Assembly: GCF_019097595.1 (NCBI RefSeq)
Contig: NC_080710.1
Span: forward strand, 24,709,280-24,773,279
Source: Hemibagrus wyckioides
Taxonomy: Eukaryota; Chordata; Actinopteri; Siluriformes; Bagridae
DNA length: 64,000 nt
Direction: 5' to 3'
Shown here piece by piece: positions 1 to 10,427 of this stretch; within the stretch, counting starts at the first letter, position 1, and each line of letters opens with the position of its first letter. Made by a program: the position numbers and the translations under genes. The notes beneath the pieces were generated by a model, which worked only from the letters and a program-made list of their open reading frames with translations, ran no database searches and had not been told where the DNA came from.

Positions 1-51
1 GACTTCCCAACCCCAGCACTTTGTTCTCTGGACCTTCTTCTCTTCCGGCAG

Positions 52-95
52 ACGAGTTCATCTTTGAAGTGTCATTTCTGCTACGTGACCAGTAA
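52..95 (+). CDS. possible terminal exon of an unidentified gene
   Basis: A pyrimidine-rich stretch (about 21-48) ends in a CAG at 49-51, which would be a good splice acceptor. The exon that follows is open in a frame ending at TAA 93-95 and would give the C-terminus EFIFEVSFLLRDQ. An AATAAA polyadenylation signal at 95-100 overlaps the stop. A second frame is also open for a similar distance, so frame and identity are undecided. The upstream exons would lie outside the window. I do not recognise the protein, and this could be chance. Confidence 0.2.
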
Positions 96-103
96 ATAAA
101 TAG

Positions 104-751
104 GAAGAATTTTGTACATGAATATAGGAAAAGCCTTGAGTTTGACTTCTGAATTTAAATTGTAAGGTGAAAGAGTTATGAATTTTTCTACATTTTGTTT
201 GAAGGAAACAAGAGAACATGTAATACACCCTAGTTGGGAAAATTCCTGGTGGGATATACGAGCACAAAGCAATTAACCCATTCCAATTGTGCTTAGTCAA
301 CCCTGTCCTGCTTCATCTGGAATAAATACTGTAGGGGATTTTCGGGGCACTCAAGGGCATGACATGGGCTAGTGATCTCAGTCAGTGTGTGACTCATCAC
401 ATAGCGTTTGTCTCTGGTTTATGTGTTCCACTCCTGGCAAACGTTTACTGTAGGAATAGGCCTTAGTCTTGCTGTCATGACTGCTAGATACGCTGATGTA
501 AATAAGGAATAAACACAACAAGGTGTGTTGTTACAGAAAAACAATCAGTAGCAGGGTGGTGCGATACACCATGTACTCTTCTCTTCACTTTTACAAAGCA
601 ATTTTCCAAACATACTTTCATTTATATTAAAGAATGACAAACTGTTTATGCATTTATAGTTACAGGTACTGTTGCTAAGTTAAGTTATTGCAGTTAGCTC
701 CTATCCCGGAGATCCGGGTTCGGGACTCGCTTGGAGTTCTTACCTATGTTA
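104..751. other. intergenic stretch, nothing recognised
   Basis: AT-rich single-copy-looking sequence. Small ORFs here have no recognisable domain. If 52-95 is a terminal exon, part of this would be downstream flank. Confidence 0.5.
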
Positions 752-833
752 GCTGCGGTGGCTGAGTGGTTAAGGTGTTGGGCTTGAAAGCCAATGAGGT
801 TTCCCTGTGTAGGTTTGAACCCTGCTTGCAGTG
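752..833 (+). pseudogene. degraded tRNA-Ser(UGA)
   Basis: The 82-nt length fits a class II tRNA-Ser. The A-box region TGGCTGAGTGG is well kept. The anticodon loop CTTGAAA carries UGA, and a long variable arm follows. The acceptor arms (752-758 with 826-832) pair at all seven positions, with wobbles. Two defects argue against function: the T loop reads TTTGAAC instead of TTCGAAC, losing an invariant C, and the last anticodon-stem pair is G-G. A CpG-decayed tRNA copy or the head of an old SINE fits best. Confidence 0.6.
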
Positions 834-845
834 TGAGGTGAGCTG

Positions 846-1035
846 TGGGGATGGCTCAAGTGGTTAAGGCTCTGGGCTGTTGACCAGAAGATTGGGGGTT
901 CAAGCACTGCCAGGTTGCTGCTGTTGGGCCTGTAGGCAAGGCCCTTAATCCTCTCTGCTCATAGCTGACCCCAACCTCTAAGGCTGGGATATGTGAAGAA
1001 AGAATTTCACTGTGCTGTAATGTATCTGTTTTTTT
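846..1035 (+). repeat. tRNA-derived SINE
   Basis: The head has an A-box-like TGGCTCAAGTGG and a B-box-like GGTTCAAGC. The body then carries the common teleost motif AAGGCCCTTAATCC and a tail ending near AAGAATTTCACTGTGCTG. It starts 13 bases after the degraded tRNA-Ser in the same orientation. The family name is not assigned. Confidence 0.65.
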
Positions 1036-3399
1036 TATAAGAAAGCAAAGGAATAATGCATTGACAAAGGAATCTCCTTTCAAAAATATTTTAGAGATCA
1101 AATATTTGTACAGAAAGTTTCAGAAAGCTTCACCATATCAATACTTCCACCTGTTCTGTGTAAAATAACAAGACTTTTTGCTCATCAAATTCTATTTTTT
1201 CTTGTTATTATTATTATTTCTTCTTTAAGGAGAAGCAGGACACGTTTTTGTTTCCCTGCTAAAGTGTATGTAACTGTATATGTAACAAAATTAAATTAAT
1301 AAAATAAAAATCAATCAAATTTTGAATGTTTTTTAAGTTAGCTTTTGTGGAGCATCCACCATAAAAGTAGCTGTGAAGGAGCTGTTACTATAGGGACACT
1401 AATGTATTAGAACTAGCACATTAATACACCTGTAATTTAAATTGAAGCAAAACACTAACACTGGAGACTCCTTCCAAAAAATATAAACAGACGTCCTCTT
1501 AGAGGCAAGTGTGTAGAACATCCGCTGAGCTGTTATTATAGAAATGATAATGTATATGCGTTTTAATATGAACCTCTGATTTGTCTTGTATCTAAAACTA
1601 CTATGCTGTTATGGAAACATCCTCTGACCAATCAGTGGCAAGTGGAGCATAAAAAGTAGCTGAGGTATAAGGAAAAGAACTCATTGAACAGAAGTTATAT
1701 TAAAAATTGAGGTTTATTAACAGACTACATAAAATGATGCACCTCGTACACGTCCATCACACTTGGGGTGCAGTGACTTTGTTTGACATACATGTCGCAG
1801 ATTATAACACATTTGACTACTCTATCAAAATTCCAATTTTATTTTTTTGTATTTATCATTCAAGTCAAAGGCTAAAAAAGAGTAATAATCTATTGACATA
1901 AATTTGGTGTGAAAGCTTGTGCAAATTATGTTATACAGTACAAACAGATAATACAATACACTACAGGACAGATACATAAAGATAGCCAGTGACTAGTATA
2001 TAGTCTGTTTTGTGTGTAAACCAGTTTTAAATGTAAAAAAAATGTAAAGAATACATGGTATAATGCGGAATAGTGCACAGAGGTATTATATTAATGCTTA
2101 TTCTTTATAATTTAACTAGCTGGTGATTCTTTTGCTTCGGCTGTGGACGAAAGTCAGCATTTCCTTCCCACCTCTTCATGCAGTAATCCTTTTTGTTTTC
2201 TTTCCCTCCTGTCTATCTTTTGTTCTCTTCCTGAACACCTAACCTCCCACTTAACTTTCAAAATTACTAATGCATCACTCAGTGTAGATGCTTGTGTGAA
2301 AGGCTTGAGCTCTGGGATCCTCTTTCTTTCCACAGCCTGATAACTGTGTTGAGTAAAAAGGGGGAGTAGAAGGAGAATGAGTTGTCCCCCACATTACCCC
2401 AGTATGTTCTAGCTTTTCTAATGCCTTTCATGGCAGTCTGTTATCCTTGTCTGCTTTCCCTTCCTCTGATCTGGAACTGCTTAAAGAATGATGTGGATGC
2501 TGTAACTTTGTTATACTAACAATGTATTTAAGTATGTGTACACTGTATATAGTACGCTATGCATATATGCAGTGTGTTTATACATGTAGTGTAGGTTACA
2601 TATGGGTGAAGAGATGCTGGAAAATGATTTTTGTGCTATTGTTGTATCAGTTTTCTTGTGAAATGATTTAGTTTGTAAGGCAGAGTGTGTAGCATGTGGC
2701 TGCAGTGTTAATAGTTTTAAATTGCATTCTCACAGGCCAGTTCACTTAGGCCATCTTTAGTCAAGTGCTGTAACTTTTCCAGCTTTCCCCTCCGAATTAT
2801 TACCTGGAAAATGTTCTGAACAGTGATGCACATTTATTCTGTTGCGATCATCACACTAAACCGGGGCTGCAACCTCCATTTGCTCAATAAATATAAATAA
2901 AGCTAGGCCAGTGGTATAAAAGAGAAATATGTTCTTGGCTTGGCTGTGCATTTATTTCACAACTATTACATGATTCTTTTTAATCAAGGCTGGTGAGAAT
3001 GCCAGTGCCATTCTCTGGCATTAGGTTAGAGATCCTTTATTAGAAGGTTTATATTTTATGGAGACTTTTATAGAAGTTGTTGGTCAGTTATTTGAATTGT
3101 ATCAAGGCTCAAGTGTGTACTGTTTTGCATTCACAAATCAGGATTCCTGCATCATATGGTGGATTGAGGATATAAAATATACTGAATGACATTAATATTC
3201 AGGAACTTTGGTATAAGTTAGCTGAGGTTGGCTGTTGTATAACTTAAAATGTAAATAAATCTACCCCTTCTGTATAGCAATGCCTCTCCAAAACCACACC
3301 CCTTATAAATACATGTAGTATGTGTGCAAGATACATAATATTTACCTATTCACTGTATACTGCGTCAGTTATATATGGTTGAAATTACAGTTAAAGCTT
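1036..3399. other. intergenic stretch, nothing recognised
   Basis: AT-rich sequence with short homopolymers. No ORF with a recognisable domain, RNA gene or repeat was seen. Confidence 0.45.
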
Positions 3400-3419
3400 C
3401 TTGACTTGACTTGACTTGA
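3400..3419. repeat. short CTTGA pentanucleotide repeat
   Basis: Four perfect CTTGA units in tandem. Confidence 0.85.
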
Positions 3420-3537
3420 AAATGAAGAGTTGTCTTTATTGACTGGCAACATAACCTCATGTCCTCAGTGCTGTGATTGGTTGGTTGTTGGTGCTCTGTA
3501 TCAGAGCGATCACAGTTTTTCATCCTCATTTGTTCAT

Positions 3538-3640
3538 CTTCACTGACCACTTCATCATGGTCAGGGCTGTGATGGATTACAAGAATGCTGGGTGAGATGA
3601 GTGATAACACTCTGGATAGGATGCCAGTGCACCACACCAC
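3538..3640 (-). repeat. SINE 3'-end fragment, minus strand
   Basis: On the minus strand it reads like the 3' half of the SINE family seen at 36230-36535 and 55045-55327, including CCCTGACCATGATGAAGTGG and a GAAGATGAA end. It is degraded and lacks a head. Confidence 0.5.
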
Positions 3641-3644
3641 TTTT

Positions 3645-3658
3645 GGGGGGGGGGGGGG
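3645..3658. repeat. poly-G run
   Basis: Fourteen consecutive G bases directly beside the SINE fragment. The length may vary or be misread. Confidence 0.8.
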
Positions 3659-3659
3659 A

Positions 3660-5388
3660 GGATTCTTGCTATTCTTGTAGATCTGTCACAAATAGGAAGG
3701 CACTCTGTCTGGAAAGTGTGTGTAAATGGTTTTTGTGCTCATGACCTCTAGCTAACTTCAGGAAGGAAGGCACAGTCAGTGTGAGATTTATGCAAACCTA
3801 CTGCACATACATTTCTAAATATTTCCTTAAACATCTGTCATTAAACAAGACTGTTGACTCATTTTGGGGGATTTTATATAGATCCACCATTTTGTAAAAG
3901 GTTTTATGTAGTCCTTATGTTCTTTACTTGCTTTACACAAAGCAAAGTCTTTACACAACATTTATTATTAAAGTTTGTTCGTCTCACAAATCCCTAATAG
4001 GACAAAAACATACAGCCTAATTCTCTCATACAGGATTCCACATGGCTTGTTCAGTATGAGCAGCTCATGCCTCTCTACCTGATTTTGACATTTCACCTGT
4101 GTGCAGGCTCACATTTCCCTCAATGACAATGACTGCTATTCAGAAGGACTGCACCATGGCCAGTGGCATTGCAGTCAGTCTTTATGTCCAACAACAGAGG
4201 ATAAACCATTAGGATGGATGTACATCAGTGCATGTGGGTTACACTGAATCCAGACTGCTATATTTACACAGAAGAGTCTGTGAGGAAGTTGGTGGAAGTG
4301 GAAACAGGAGAACCATCCATAGTAAAGACACCTGTGAGGGTTTTTTAAAACATGTTTTTCCACTTGTCTTTTTAAGCTATTTTATATTTATTATTTTTTT
4401 GCTTACTGCTGTGTTGTCTAGCTTCAATCCTACAATCCCTCTTTTTTTTTATAAAGGAAATCCTATGTGAGCCCATTAGGTTATGACAACTACCAGCTCC
4501 TGTGCTGTTTTCCTCTTAATGCGTTTAGTCTTGTGAAATAACAGCAAAAGTATGCAACAGGAACAAACAACACACTTTCAATTAAATAAATGACCCTCAA
4601 TGACTTTATACTACTATAAAGTCAATTTAAATAATTCGAATTTACTAATCATCATTTAAAAATAATCAATAGATTAATATTTAGTTTCTAAATTGTTTTT
4701 TTGTTTGTGTGTGTGTTTTTTAGGACATTCTTCATTTTTCAGAAGAGAAATCACATAAGCCTTTCATCTCTCTCTGACGTTTTAGAACGGAAAGGGGAAA
4801 GTGAGGCTTGGACTCGAGTAAATTGCACTACATTAACTGTCAGAGATGTTTATCAGAATTTTGGGCATGCCTGGGCATTAATGCACTGCTCTTTTTCCTT
4901 CAGATGTGTTTTCTTTTTCAGCTTCTGGTCCTGCCTAAAACAGAGAGCATAACTGCTGCTTGACATAAAGTAGACAGATGGACACAAATGGACATTCTGT
5001 GTGTTTTTTTAATCCAATGTAGCAAATAAACCACATGGCTAGGTAATGCTCAGAAGTGCAACACAAGCAATCAGCAAGCAGGCATTAAAGTGGCAAGACA
5101 AATGATAGGTTCAACTAAATTGCAACATGGAAATTTCCAGCTTCTGACTAGGGAAAATTAATGAAAGTTCAGGAGGGTTCTTCAACCAAGAGTTCAGCAT
5201 GCTCTTAGCATTAACAATAAACAAAGCAGCACTTGTTTACTTTTTAAACAAGTTGTATTCTATATAATATAAGCATTTTGCTTTAAATCAACATACATTT
5301 ATAGATAATACTAGCTTATTAAATCTAACATTACCTCATCGCCATTTCCAGGAGAAAAATATCCATTGTACTATATATTCCTTATACA
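3660..5388. other. intergenic stretch with a small hairpin
   Basis: No gene recognised. A perfect 10-bp inverted repeat with a 4-nt loop lies at 4601-4624 (arms TGACTTTATA and TATAAAGTCA). The rest is AT-rich. Confidence 0.45.
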
Positions 5389-5561
5389 TTCAATTCAATT
5401 TTATTTGTATTGTGCTTTTAACAATGGATATTGTCTCAAAGCAGCTTTACAGAACATAAGAAAAATTGTACAATGAGTTTCAGATTAATATTAGACTTAA
5501 ATTTAAATTTGTTCATTATCCCTATTGAGCAAACCTGAGACGACTGTGGCAAGGAAAAACT
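5389..5561. repeat. interspersed repeat, left half (interrupted by DIRS)
   Basis: It begins TTCAATTCAATTTTATTTGT and continues through a segment with AAAGCAGCTTTACAG to GGCAAGGAAAAACT. This is a familiar high-copy teleost repeat whose next bases normally lead into AGGAAGAAACC. Those bases occur instead at 8729 onward, so the repeat has been split by the DIRS-like element. Confidence 0.65.
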
Positions 5562-5590
5562 ACAACAGGTTACGTATGTAACTCGGTTCC
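5561..5590 (+). repeat. DIRS terminal inverted repeat, left arm
   Basis: A 30-base segment around TACGTATGTAAC. Its reverse complement recurs at 5842-5871 with two mismatches. Confidence 0.8.
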
Positions 5591-5634
5591 ATGAGAAGGG
5601 AATGAGACGCTGCGTCCTGACTGGCACTATAGGA
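5586..5634 (+). repeat. direct repeat, copy 1
   Basis: Contains GCTGCGTCCTGACTGGCAC and a GGAAC end. It recurs in the same orientation at 5873-5923 with a few changes. Both flank the inverted-repeat region of the DIRS-like element. Confidence 0.65.
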
Positions 5635-5841
5635 ACAATTTGTCGAGGAAGTGTGTCTGAAGCTCTGTGTGCATACCTGCCAATTCATTGGCTCGGACAG
5701 GACAAGTGATGGAGGAATACATGCCAGCATGTCCATATAAGGGCATCTATGTCACATCCATTCAGCTTGCCTTTTGTCTGAAGGAAATGCGAGAGGACGC
5801 TCACGGTGTGGCCAGCAATGCAGTGTCTTGTTCCTTTCTCA

Positions 5842-5871
5842 GGGAACCGGGTTACATACGTATCCTGTTGT
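5842..5871 (-). repeat. DIRS terminal inverted repeat, right arm
   Basis: It pairs with 5561-5590 at 28 of 30 positions. The two are separated by about 250 bp. Such inverted repeats near one end, followed by a joined-ends region, are typical of DIRS elements. Confidence 0.8.
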
Positions 5872-5872
5872 A

Positions 5873-5923
5873 GTTCCCTTTTGAGGGAACTCGAAGCTGC
5901 GTCATGACTGACGCTATGGGAAC
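5873..5923 (+). repeat. direct repeat, copy 2
   Basis: Diverged same-strand copy of 5586-5634, sharing the GCTGCGTC-TGACTG core and the CTAT-GGAAC end. Confidence 0.65.
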
Positions 5924-6008
5924 GTCAATAACCATGCCGCCAAACACTGGTCAATGTCTGTCCCAGGGGCCATGAGAGAGCACGAGCGGACCAGGAACAG
6001 AACACCCA

Positions 6009-6980
6009 TTAGCCCTGAAGTACCTGAGACCTAGGAGTGGGGTCCAGGTTATAAAACCTGATAAAGGTGTGCAGAGAGGACCAGCCCACCGCAGCACAAA
6101 TCTCCTGGAGAGGAACACCCCTAGCCAGGGCACTGGATGAGGCGACACCCCTAGTGGAGTGAGCCCTGAGCCTTAGAGGCAAAGTAGTACCATGCACATC
6201 GTAGGCCTGGGTAATGGCCAGTGTGCCAAGCGCTGCTTGAAGAGCGGAATACTCTTGTTCCGGCTCCTAAAGCAGACAAATAAGGAGGGGGACTTACACC
6301 ACGAGCTGGAGCGGTGGACATAGGTCTTAAGGGCTCTGACTGGACAGAGCAAGTGCAGCCTCTTTTATTCTGCTGAGTCATAGGGCGGAAGACAGAAGGC
6401 CTGCAGGATGACCGGACGACCGGCCATCCTGGGCATCGTCGGGACATATCCAGCCCTGGGGTGCAAGATAGCCTTGGACATGCAAGTGGCAAACTCCAGG
6501 CAGGCAGGGGCAACCAACAGAGCCTGCAGATCCCCTACCCATCTAAGGGAGACCAAGGCTAAAAGCAGAGCTGTCTTAAGGGTCAGAAACTTCTCTGAGG
6601 TTGACTCCATGGGCTCAAAGGGGGCTTCCAGCAACCCATCCAGGACCACTGAGATGTCTCAGGAGAAGAGGCGCGGTCTGCAGGAAGGCCTCAGCCACCT
6701 GGCACTGTGCAGAAAGCAAGAAACCAGAGGGTGCCTATCTAGGGAGGCCCTGAGGACAAGGGCATTCACAGCAATGGTGGCCACGTACACCTTTAAAGTA
6801 GAGGGGGACAGGCCCCGAGGAAGGCGAGACTGTAGGAATCCCAGCACTGTACTGATCGGGCAGTGCATACAGCTTCCTTGTGGAGGGAGCCCTAGCATTC
6901 AGCAGAGTCTCCACAACCTCTGATGAGAGGCCTGCCTCTAGGAACTGGTCCCCCTCAGGGGCCAGACCCAGAGCGTCCAC
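6009..6980 (-). pseudogene. DIRS tyrosine recombinase remnant
   Basis: The fragments lie in three frames. The N-terminal DNA-binding part is at 6735-6980 (ARAPSTRKLYA) and 6659-6898 (SPSTLKVYVATIA). The core start is at 6365-6649, with TALLLALVSLRWVGDLQAL in place of the usual alanine-lysine-arginine context around the first catalytic arginine. The C-terminal catalytic part is at 6009-6197, with RAHSTRGVAS (the HxxR box) and FIRFYNL (the nucleophilic tyrosine). In the intact family this enzyme would integrate a circular DNA copy by site-specific recombination. The several frame changes and stops make this copy a pseudogene. It lies downstream of the RT/RNase H remnant on the same strand, which is the normal DIRS order. 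Confidence 0.8.
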
Positions 6981-7258
6981 ATCTCCAGGCAGGGGTGGAG
7001 AATCGCCCCTCGCTCCTGAGAGAGGAGATCTTTCCTGAAGGGAATCTCACAAGGAGCACTGTCTAGGAGGGAGACAAGGTCCATGAACCAAACTCGAGTG
7101 GGCCAGCGGGGAGCCACTAGAAGAAGGTGGACCCCATCGTGGTGCACTCTGGCTAGTACTTCTGGGAGCAGAGCTACTGGGGGAAAGGCGTACAGATGCA
7201 GCCTCGACCAGGTCTGTACCAGAGCCTCTCTGGACCTGGATGAGCGAGGGAGTACCAC
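6938..7258 (-). pseudogene. DIRS linker between RNase H and recombinase
   Basis: An open minus-strand segment includes RLHLYAFPPVALLPEVLARV and LLLVAPRWPTRVWFMDLV, typical of the conserved linker between the polymerase/RNase H part and the recombinase in fish DIRS elements. It overlaps the start of the recombinase in another frame. There is no independent function to assign. Confidence 0.65.
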
Positions 7259-7340
7259 AGCAGACAGTGTGTCGACTCCTCTGAGAAAAACAGATCAGTC
7301 TCCCCCACCAAAAAGTGAGGCGTCCGTCGAAGGGGTCCCA

Positions 7341-7604
7341 CTACGATGACATGCCTCTAGAGTGGGACCCAAGGTCAGAAATCGGGGTCTTCCACATAAG
7401 AAGGGTACAAAGCCCACAGTGCGTATCCCTTATGGCACTGAGGGTATGCCCGCAGGGATGAAAGCCCGCACCTCTGAGCCAGAACCTAAACGGCCTCATG
7501 TGAATCAGACCCAAAAGGATAATGTTGGCTGCTGCCACCATGAGGCCGAGCACTCTTTGTGCCTTGGCGACAGAGAGGCTTTGGTCTACCCGAATAGCAT
7601 TCAC
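7341..7604 (-). pseudogene. DIRS reverse transcriptase/RNase H segment
   Basis: The minus-strand open segment begins with a match to the family block QRVLGLMVAAANIILLGL followed by HMRPFRFWLRGAGF. In intact DIRS elements this lies just after the polymerase thumb and before RNase H. It is separated from the upstream RT part by a duplicated block and a frame change. Confidence 0.7.
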
Positions 7605-7727
7605 TGCTCACAGTATGGAAGCCACCCGAGCAGGAGACATGCCTGCACCATGGTGGAATATAAAATTACCCCCAAGAAGGTGGTTCTCTGAGAAGGAGAA
7701 AGTACACACTTCTCTGGGTTCAACCTG
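7596..7727. repeat. internal duplication, copy 1
   Basis: About 130 bp, including the run AAGAAGGTGGTTCTCTGAGA, is repeated at 7897-8030 in the same orientation. The best-matching part is near-identical over about 70 bp. It carries part of the post-YxDD reverse transcriptase segment. Confidence 0.75.
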
Positions 7728-7768
7728 AGGCCTAGTGCCTCATATAGTCAAGCACAGCATCCCGATGA

Positions 7769-8125
7769 CTAGCAACCATGGCCTATGACTGGGCCAAAAC
7801 GAGCCAGTCGTACAGGAAATTCAGTACACGGATGCCCTGGAGATGCAGCGGCACCAGGGCAGCATCCATGCACTTTGTAAAAGTGTGCTAGCCAAATAGC
7901 ATCCAGTGTTAACAGTATCAAAGCCACCTGAGCAGGATATAGACATGCCTGCACCGCAGTGGAATCCAAAATTACCCCCAAGAAGGTGGTTCTCTGAGAA
8001 GGAGAAAGTACACACTTCTCTGGGTTCATATACATATTCTCCGTGATCAGTTCATATTGAGCATCTTGAACCTGAATGTGGTTAGTGGCAGAGTTCAGAG
8101 CTCGCTGGCCCAAAATTGGACACAA
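7769..8125 (-). pseudogene. DIRS reverse transcriptase fragment
   Basis: Contains NPEKCVLSPSQRTTFLGVIL followed by DSTAVQA, the segment that normally follows the YxDD active site in DIRS reverse transcriptases. The palm motifs themselves are not present upstream, where the sequence passes almost at once into gag-like coding. A large internal deletion removed the catalytic core. Confidence 0.7.
7897..8030. repeat. internal duplication, copy 2
   Basis: Second copy of the block at 7596-7727, diverged in its first half and nearly identical in its second half. It supports rearrangement within the DIRS-like element. Confidence 0.75.
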
Positions 8126-8456
8126 CCCCCCGTAAGATGACAGATCTCAGGCCAGGTCTTGCCGGACAAGCACGGGCTTTTTGCTGTGGCATGTCCTTGA
8201 TCCCTGTAAGATTAAGCCACAGGTGCCTCTCTGTGGCAACTAGTGCAGCAATTGAATGGCCTATGGTGCGGGTCGTGTGCTTTGTGGCGCGCAGTGCAAG
8301 ATCTGAAGTTTGACGCAGCTTAGAGACTGCATCAGGGCTCACTCCCTCACAGCATTCAGGCTCCCTCAGCAGGTCAGCCTGGTAGCCTTGCAAAAACAGC
8401 CATGGTGTGCAGGGATGCACAGGATTGGACCGCTGCCATGTAGGCCTTCCTCCCAA
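8082..8456 (-). pseudogene. DIRS gag-like fragment
   Basis: The minus-strand ORF shows LFLQGYQADLLREPE, LRQTSDLALRATKHTTRTIG and LVATERHLWLNLTGIKDM. These blocks match the gag-like first ORF of fish DIRS elements as I recognise them. The start lies further upstream towards 8700 in a disrupted frame, and the end runs into RT sequence because of the internal deletion. Confidence 0.65.
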
Positions 8457-8728
8457 GGGCTGAAGTGGCTCTACACATTTTAGAAGGGAGCGCCAGCCTC
8501 CTTCATGCCAGTGATGTAGGGGGAGATAGCTCGCAAGCGTCTCTTTTCACCTTGTGCATAACCATGTTCATCCAGCCCCATAATGGCTGAATAATTAGAG
8601 GAGCCGGGGGAAAAAAGGCGCGCCGAATATGGGTTCTTCCAGGAGCTCAATACCACAGCATGGCGGTCCAGAAAAAATGGCTACTGTCTGCATGAACGGG
8701 GCACGAAAGGGAAACTTGAAAGGGAACT

Positions 8729-9470
8729 CCCTTAGATGCTAAGAGGAAGAAACCTTGTGAGGAACCAGACTCAAATTTGACACAGAGAGTGTGAATTACC
8801 ATAAACAGCTGAGAGTGTGATGATGAATAATGTCTTTTCTACAATCATATGCAGTCAGTTGGAGTTCCTGGAGCTCCTGAACAACTCATAAATTAGCTCA
8901 ACAGCTGAGTTCATTCTAGATTTAATACTAACTAACTCCTCCATGCTGAAGCCTTCAAATGTTCAATGATGGTGCATATGTAGAATGTTATTTTGTGTAT
9001 TGATTAGGAGGTTGTTATCCTCAAAGTCCACACAGGGTTGACATTTTCTTTTTGAATGTCTGAAATCTTCAGGAAGCAGAATCTAGCTTGAACTTGTACA
9101 TCTCTAGATGCCTCAGGATGGGTAGAAAAAGAGAAGCAATTGGAGAGGAATTAACATAGCTGCTGTTTATATACATTTGTGAAAATATCACAACCGTATC
9201 ATTCATTACAGCTAGCAAAAAATTTAAACATAGAGGCATCCACATTTATTCTCACCATATAATAAGTCAGACACAGATTAAATTAGCAAACGTGATACAC
9301 CATTGAGGCAGATACCAAAAGCACAATTGTAGATCAGTGAATTTATGCCTCGTAGAGAGTCCAGATTATTTAAAGGGAATAGAGTGATTGCAAACAGGCG
9401 AGTTCTCAGGTGGCTTTAAAGGTCATGATGAGGTCATGTGATGAGGTTGTGATGAGGATCACTTTGTAAA
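8729..9470. repeat. interspersed repeat, right half
   Basis: It begins CCCTTAGATGCTAAGAGGAA and continues with AACCAGACTCAAATTTGAC, the expected continuation of the repeat that breaks off at 5561. Its far limit is a guess: sequence up to about 9470 looks like the same high-copy repeat, but I cannot fix the boundary. Confidence 0.5.
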
Positions 9471-10345
9471 TTGCAGACATGGCTTGCACAAGGCTCTTTA
9501 TATTTGAGAGTTTCTTCATCTTTAAGGCACCATGAACTTTACCAGGATGTTAGAGGATCTTTCCACAAATGGTAATGTGTAAATTAATTATGTATTCTGA
9601 TTAATCAAAATCACTGTACATTACATACAAACTGTACATTAAAATGTAAGCATAATAAAAGTCATAGATTTTCCTAGATTTGTATTAAGTCACATTAGGA
9701 TTTGTGTACAGTTATTTATTGTGAGTATTCAAGACTGTAACAATAAATCTCTAGCAGCTTTGACATAAAGCTCCATTATGGTGCTCCAATGGTAGATCCA
9801 GTTTAATAGACTTAGAACAATTTAACAAAACACAAATGTTTCTTCAATTTATTATATAAAAAAAGTAAACTGAATATGGGGGTGATGATAAAGGGTAAAA
9901 TTTCAAAACTTTTTCTGCAAAAAAAATTGGTTTGTGCAATTTATTATAAATGGATGTCTTGTGAAATAACAGCACAAGTATACATGGGCAATAATGCAGT
10001 GCTGTGTTTTTTTACTCTTACAAACTCAGTAATTTTGCATATAAATCTATATGTTACAATTGGTATAAATTGTTCGTCATGAATGCAATAAGCTGAGCAC
10101 TCAGTTTAACAGAAAATGATCCTATAATTTCATAATTAATTAAAATAAGAAAGACTCCACTATAGCATTAGCAAAGACAATGACATTAATTCCTTCTTGA
10201 AGACAATACTATATTATTATTATTTTTTATTATTATTATTATATTTTCTATATTATTGTATATTTTTTTATTATATTTATTATTTTTTCTTCTGTATTTA
10301 TATAGATTTTTAATCTCTGCTTCATATTTACACATTTCTTACACA
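9471..10345. other. intergenic stretch, nothing recognised
   Basis: Very AT-rich, with ATT runs near 10210-10300. No gene-like ORF. Confidence 0.45.
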
Positions 10346-10427
10346 TCTTATCTTATCTTATCTTATCTTATCTTATCTTATCTTATCTTATCTTATCTTA
10401 TCTCATCTTATCTTATCTCATCTTATC
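10346..10427. repeat. TTATC pentanucleotide microsatellite
   Basis: About 16 units of CTTAT, with T-to-C changes in two late units. Confidence 0.95.

Larger units (their letters stand above)
5562..8728 (-). mobile_element. rearranged DIRS-like (tyrosine recombinase) retrotransposon
   Basis: Minus-strand remnants appear in the usual DIRS order: gag-like (8082-8456), reverse transcriptase to RNase H (8125 down to 6938) and tyrosine recombinase (6980 down to 6009). Inverted and direct repeats occupy the 5562-5925 end. All reading frames are broken by stops and frameshifts. At about 3.2 kb it is shorter than the usual 5-6 kb, and the catalytic palm of the reverse transcriptase was not found, so it is internally deleted. 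It sits inside an older repeat whose halves lie at 5389-5561 and from 8729. Local base composition is richer in G+C than the flanks, as expected of an insert. It is not expected to move on its own. Confidence 0.8.

Noticed and set aside
6408..6923. 171-codon plus-strand ORF
   Set aside because: It is antisense to the DIRS recombinase, whose recognisable motifs lie on the minus strand.
10346..10427. Regular short units that might suggest a CRISPR-like array
   Set aside because: It is a 5-bp microsatellite without spacers, in a vertebrate genome.
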